Assembly (NCBI RefSeq): GCF_008634025.1
Contig: NZ_PDCM01000001.1
Location: 434,001 to 498,000, forward strand
Origin: Streptomyces albofaciens JCM 4342
Lineage (GTDB): Bacteria; Actinomycetota; Actinomycetes; Streptomycetales; Streptomycetaceae
Length of the DNA: 64,000 nt
Direction: 5' to 3'
Shown: piece by piece, positions 61,524-64,000 of the stretch
Position numbering within the stretch: the stretch's first letter is position 1
How the letters are laid out: each line of letters starts with the position of its first letter
Made by a program: the position numbers and the translations under genes
The notes under the pieces: model-generated
The model's database searches: none
The model's input: the letters and a program-made list of their open reading frames with translations, nothing else
What the model was told of the DNA's origin: nothing

Positions 61524-61801
61524 GGTGGTGACTCCCATAGTCGCGGTGGACGCCCTCCGGTGGCTCCGTAGTGCTTGTGGCAGGGGGAGGGCGGGAGGGC
61601 CGGTCGGGAAGAGAGTAAGACCTGGAGGGGGAGCTGATCGGTGCAGTGCGGAGGATCACCCTCTCCTGGGGGACGGGCGTGGGACGATTTGCCGTACCTC
61701 GGGCCGGGCGGCGTGAGCCAACTCCCGGCACTTTGCACCTCTTTGCCATTCTTTGCTGTTGTTTCGGTGGGCGGCATCGTGAAGGAATCGAAGGAGCGGG
61801 C

Positions 61802-62638
61802 GTGGCCCTGGCGTCGTCGGTGATGGTCCCGTACGCGGCATATCTACGGGTCTACGAGCCGCTGGCAGCGTTCCCAGAACCGGAGCGCTCCTACTGGGCG
61901 CGCTACGCCCGGCGCGCCGAGACCCCTACGGTTCAGGACGAACTTCGGCGGTCTCTGGCCGATTTGCTGCCCACTCCGCCCGTTCCGGTGCCGGTTCATG
62001 AAAGCCGCGACGCTTTCATCACGGCCGTGGACGGCGTGACGTGCGTCTGTCCCTGGCGGACGCGGCTGCGCGGCTGGCAGGCCCTGGAGGAGCTGTCCGA
62101 ACTGCTGCCGGCGCCGGTGCTGGACGCGGCGCTGCCGCCGGTGGTACGGCGCCAGGCGGCCGCGGACTACGAGGAGTGGCTGGAGCGCAATCCGGACGCC
62201 CGGCCGTGGATCCGTACCGCCACCTGGCACGTACCGGTGCGCTGGTTCGCGCTGTTCGGCGACGACGAGCGGGAGTACACCAAGAGTGAGCAGGGCCCGG
62301 TGCTGCGCTACCGCACGCCCATGGTGCAGGCGCGGCGCCGGGTGGCCCGGGGGCTGCGGACGCTGCGCGACTCCCTGGAGGAGGGCCCGCTGATCGACGG
62401 CCTGGTGGACGTGGGCCGCTGGCTGGAGGAGTTCCACCCGCGGGCGCTGGTGGAGCTGGACTACGGGGGGCTGGTGCACGCGGTGCCCGAGGGGCAGCTC
62501 GCCGAGGACCGGTCGGCCGCCGAGGTGGCGGAGGGGCTGGCGGCGCTGCGCGAGGGCGACAGCGACCGGGCCGGCGAGGCGTACGAGAAGTTGTCGGACC
62601 GGTGGCGTGAGGTGCGCGAGCGGCAGTTCGCCAGCTGA
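61802..62638 (+). CDS. Conserved Streptomyces protein of unknown function
   Basis: 278 residues from GTG 61802, with AAGGAG six bases upstream. It is cytoplasmic and rich in Arg, Glu and Trp: VPYAAYLRVYEPLAAFPEPERSYWARYARR, CVCPWRTRLRGWQALEELSELLP and RTATWHVPVRWFALFGDDERE lie in the first two thirds. The C-terminal helices (VAEGLAALREGDSDRAGEAYEKLSDRWREVRERQ) resemble a TPR-type pair. No named domain is recognised. It holds the conserved position between vdh and bldC in streptomycetes. Confidence 0.82.
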   Translation: MALASSVMVPYAAYLRVYEPLAAFPEPERSYWARYARRAETPTVQDELRRSLADLLPTPPVPVPVHESRDAFITAVDGVTCVCPWRTRLRGWQALEELSELLPAPVLDAALPPVVRRQAAADYEEWLERNPDARPWIRTATWHVPVRWFALFGDDEREYTKSEQGPVLRYRTPMVQARRRVARGLRTLRDSLEEGPLIDGLVDVGRWLEEFHPRALVELDYGGLVHAVPEGQLAEDRSAAEVAEGLAALREGDSDRAGEAYEKLSDRWREVRERQFAS

Positions 62639-63260
62639 GACGGCGGGTGCGGGAGGGGTGCGCGGGGCCGCTGTGCTGCGTACGGTCTTGCGATGCGGTT
62701 CGTAGGGTGTCCCGGCGCGGTCCGTACGGGCTCCGGTCGGCCCTCGCCGTTCCTCCGGAACGACAAACTGATCACCGGCCGGCGAGGTTCGTGCACACTA
62801 CTGAGACGAAGGTGTGGGACGTAGGTCCCGATCCGGACGATTACCTCAAGCGTGACCTAAAGCACTGACTTCGGGCCTTGCGGCCAAGCCATACCCTCGT
62901 GCCAAAATAGGACAAGGAGCCCGACAAGGGTTCCTTCCGCCCTAGTAAGGGCGGATAGTTCGCTATTGCGCTCCTTGGTGGGTCTGATGGCGGGTGGTCG
63001 CCGTGTGACTGATCGTCACGGTGGGGTGACTGTCCGCTATGGCATGGTCCATCGGCTTCCGCCGAGGTTGAACACCTGAGAGGGCAATTCCATCGGTTTG
63101 GCCGACGTGGCTGGACAGATGGTGTAGTTGTAGTGCCGAGGACAAGCCGTTCGTCCTATAACCGACTCGGCCCGCGTCCGCCATTTCGGGCAACGCGGGT
63201 CAAGGTGCAGAATTTAGAGGAAAGAACCGTGATGGTTCGGTTCTCCCGAGGAGGCCGCTC
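62639..63260 (+). promoter_or_regulatory. Long upstream region of bldC with hairpins and regulatory boxes
   Basis: 622 bp. It contains a hairpin TCCGCCC-TAGTAA-GGGCGGA (62936-62955), a BldD-like box (63005-63019), TATGGCAT at 63039-63046 and CCTATAACC at 63156-63164 as promoter-like spots. A short leader frame (63229-63264) lies at the end. A 25-codon frame at 62791-62868 (VHTTETKVWDVGPDPDDYLK...) has protein-like composition but atypical codons and poor start signals. The region is less GC-rich than the coding DNA. Confidence 0.55.
63005..63019. promoter_or_regulatory. Candidate BldD-binding box upstream of bldC
   Basis: GTGACTGATCGTCAC has perfect 5-bp inverted arms. Its core TGAC-N5-GTCA satisfies the BldD pattern TNAC-N5-GTNA. 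It is 242 bp before the bldC ATG. BldD, when bound to cyclic di-GMP, represses sporulation genes during vegetative growth. Confidence 0.6.
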
Positions 63261-63264
63261 ATGA
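63229..63264 (+). CDS. Possible 11-codon leader peptide coupled to bldC
   Basis: GTG at 63229 opens an 11-codon frame (VMVRFSRGGRS) whose TGA overlaps the bldC ATG as ATGA. AGAGGAAAG lies six bases upstream as a ribosome site. Its first codons sit in a hairpin, GAACC-GTGAT-GGTTC (63224-63238). Ribosomes finishing this frame would be placed on the bldC start, suggesting translational coupling. It is not proven to be translated. Confidence 0.4.
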   Translation: MMVRFSRGGRS

Positions 63265-63467
63265 CCGCTCGCACCCCTGACGCCGAGCCGCTGCTTACCC
63301 CCGCCGAGGTCGCCACGATGTTCCGCGTGGACCCGAAGACGGTGACCCGCTGGGCCAAGGCAGGCAAGCTCACGTCCATCCGCACGCTCGGAGGACACCG
63401 GCGCTACCGCGAGGCCGAGGTTCGCGCACTGCTGGCGGGCATTCCGCAGCAGCGCAGCGAATCCTGA
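63261..63467 (+). CDS. bldC: Developmental regulator BldC
   Basis: 68 residues. It is a MerR-type winged-helix protein lacking an effector domain: LLTPAEVATMFRVDPKTVTRWAKAGKLTSIRTLGGHRRYREAEVRALL covers nearly all of it. BldC binds direct repeats cooperatively and holds back the switch to sporulation in Streptomyces. Sequence and length match BldC, as does the vdh-side position. GAGGAGG lies seven bases before ATG 63261; that site also lies inside the proposed leader frame. Confidence 0.97.
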   Translation: MTARTPDAEPLLTPAEVATMFRVDPKTVTRWAKAGKLTSIRTLGGHRRYREAEVRALLAGIPQQRSES

Positions 63468-63799
63468 ACAACCGCATGACCGGGCTGTTTTCGGGCCCCC
63501 CAACCCGATCCCGGCCCATGGAGCCGCAACCGGCTCCGCTCAGCACCATCTAGCACCACAAAGCTCCATATGACGCGGCGTCTGCCCCAACAGGCGCCAC
63601 ACCCGCACCATCTGGGTACGTCATCGATCGCGCTGGACTCCGCCGGGTCCAGCGCGATTTTCTTTGCGCGCGCCGGACCCCGCCCGTGGCCGGCCCGGCC
63701 GGCTGGGCACCGCCCGCGGGGGCCGCCGGGAACGGGCCCCGCCGTACTCCGGTCCAGTCCGCGGACTGCCGGGCGGGCGGTGCAATTGCACATATTAAA
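63468..63799 (+). other. Intergenic region after bldC
   Basis: 332 bp without a supported gene. AGCACCATCTAGCACCA at 63542-63558 is a short direct repeat of AGCACCA. A strong terminator lies at 63627-63658. Open frames on either strand here are Pro/Arg-rich and unconvincing. Confidence 0.4.
63627..63658 (+). terminator. Terminator downstream of bldC
   Basis: ATCGCGCTGGAC and GTCCAGCGCGAT form a perfect 12-bp stem with an eight-base loop, followed by TTTTCTTTG. This is one of the few with a real U-tract. It is 160 bp beyond the bldC stop. Confidence 0.9.
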
Positions 63800-64000
63800 T
63801 TGACCGGGTGTAGGGCGGCCGTAAGCTTCCCGGTTCCCGAAAGTCGTCCGGTGACACCCGTCACAGGGCCGGACGCTTGTGGTGTCAACGCCACTGCGAT
63901 AAAAGGCCGGTGCGCGGGCCTCTCTTCAACAGCCTCCCACCGGGGGGCCGGTGGGAAAGGCGCCGTTGGTCACCTGGCGGAGGGACTTTCGTCCCCGGCG
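63800..64000 (+). promoter_or_regulatory. Strong promoter and structured leader of a gene beyond the right edge
   Basis: TTGACC (63800-63805) and TAAGCT (63822-63827) with a 16-bp spacer are a good housekeeping promoter. The presumed leader, from about 63834, holds a two-tier hairpin: GTCCGG/CCGGAC (63846-63851 / 63869-63874) enclosing TGAC/GTCA. A perfect 8-bp hairpin CCCACCGG-GGGG-CCGGTGGG (63936-63955) follows. A long-range match CGAAAGTC (63838-63845) with GACTTTCG (63984-63991) could close the whole element like a riboswitch P1 stem. No start codon is reached in the window and no known riboswitch class was recognised. Confidence 0.65.

Noticed and set aside
62791..62868. 25-codon frame VHTTETKVWDVGPDPDDYLK... 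upstream of bldC
   Set aside because: The composition is protein-like, but the start has GAGG only three bases away, third-position GC is low for this genome, and nothing supports translation. Kept as a remote possibility.
63838..63991. Assignment of the right-edge leader to a named riboswitch class
   Set aside because: Stems are visible, but I could not match conserved loop sequences to any known class, and the downstream gene is outside the window.

Overview
The window is high-GC DNA with codon use, gene families and gene order of a Streptomyces chromosome core. Diagnostic genes are bldC, a second Lsr2-type nucleoid protein next to purS, a mycothiol-dependent isomerase family gene, DUF3073, DUF3151, DUF2617, and a purine gene set arranged as in S. 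coelicolor. No transposase, phage gene, CRISPR array or antibiotic biosynthetic cluster was seen.

Layout. 1-6 kb: a partial membrane glycosyltransferase, a class I aminotransferase, a tiny His/Cys/Gly-rich membrane protein, DUF2617, a membrane-fused spermidine-synthase-like protein and a CoxG-like protein. 6-10 kb: aldose epimerase, pyrE, a palindrome carrying a perfect parS sequence, class II aldolase (fba), a long inverted-repeat element and DUF3151. 10-13 kb: an overlapping tryptophan catabolic operon (tryptophan 2,3-dioxygenase, kynureninase, candidate kynurenine formamidase). 13-20 kb: a DesK/NarL-type two-component pair, two accessory genes, an ABC exporter with a divergent GbsR/MarR regulator and its palindromic operator. 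20-30 kb: a diacylglycerol-kinase-like protein, purA, a PASTA-less Ser/Thr kinase, a MarR/DJ-1 operon with a double operator, a DUF4956-VTC pair, an OmpR/HK pair and a secreted protein. 30-35 kb: class III aminotransferase, GntR regulator, an unknown protein and a SLATT-like membrane protein.

35-60 kb is the purine half: purD, purC, purS-purQ-purL (overlapping), purF and purM, interleaved with a degenerate M48-like membrane protein, a dimethylformamidase-like protein, LysR/MFS and TetR/MFS divergent pairs, an ABC exporter-two-component operon, and four glycine tRNA genes. Two of these tRNAs, in tandem, read anticodon UCC but have a D-loop without GG and U-G-C in place of TψC. Those are the hallmarks of staphylococcal glycine tRNAs reserved for cell-wall peptide synthesis, and this is the most interesting signal in the window. 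60-64 kb: valine dehydrogenase, an unknown protein, bldC with a BldD-like box and an 11-codon leader frame, and a strong promoter driving a structured leader that runs off the right edge.

Together the genes supply de novo purine synthesis (A, C, D, F, L, M, Q, S present here), a pyrimidine step (pyrE), central glycolysis/gluconeogenesis (fba), amino-acid breakdown (kynurenine pathway, valine dehydrogenase) and developmental control (bldC). Many starts look leaderless: a TANNNT box begins 12-14 nt before the start codon. That spacing was used to choose several starts. Relative to the S. coelicolor gene order I remember, the window joins a pyrE-fba-purA block to a purD-bldC block that lie on opposite sides of oriC there.
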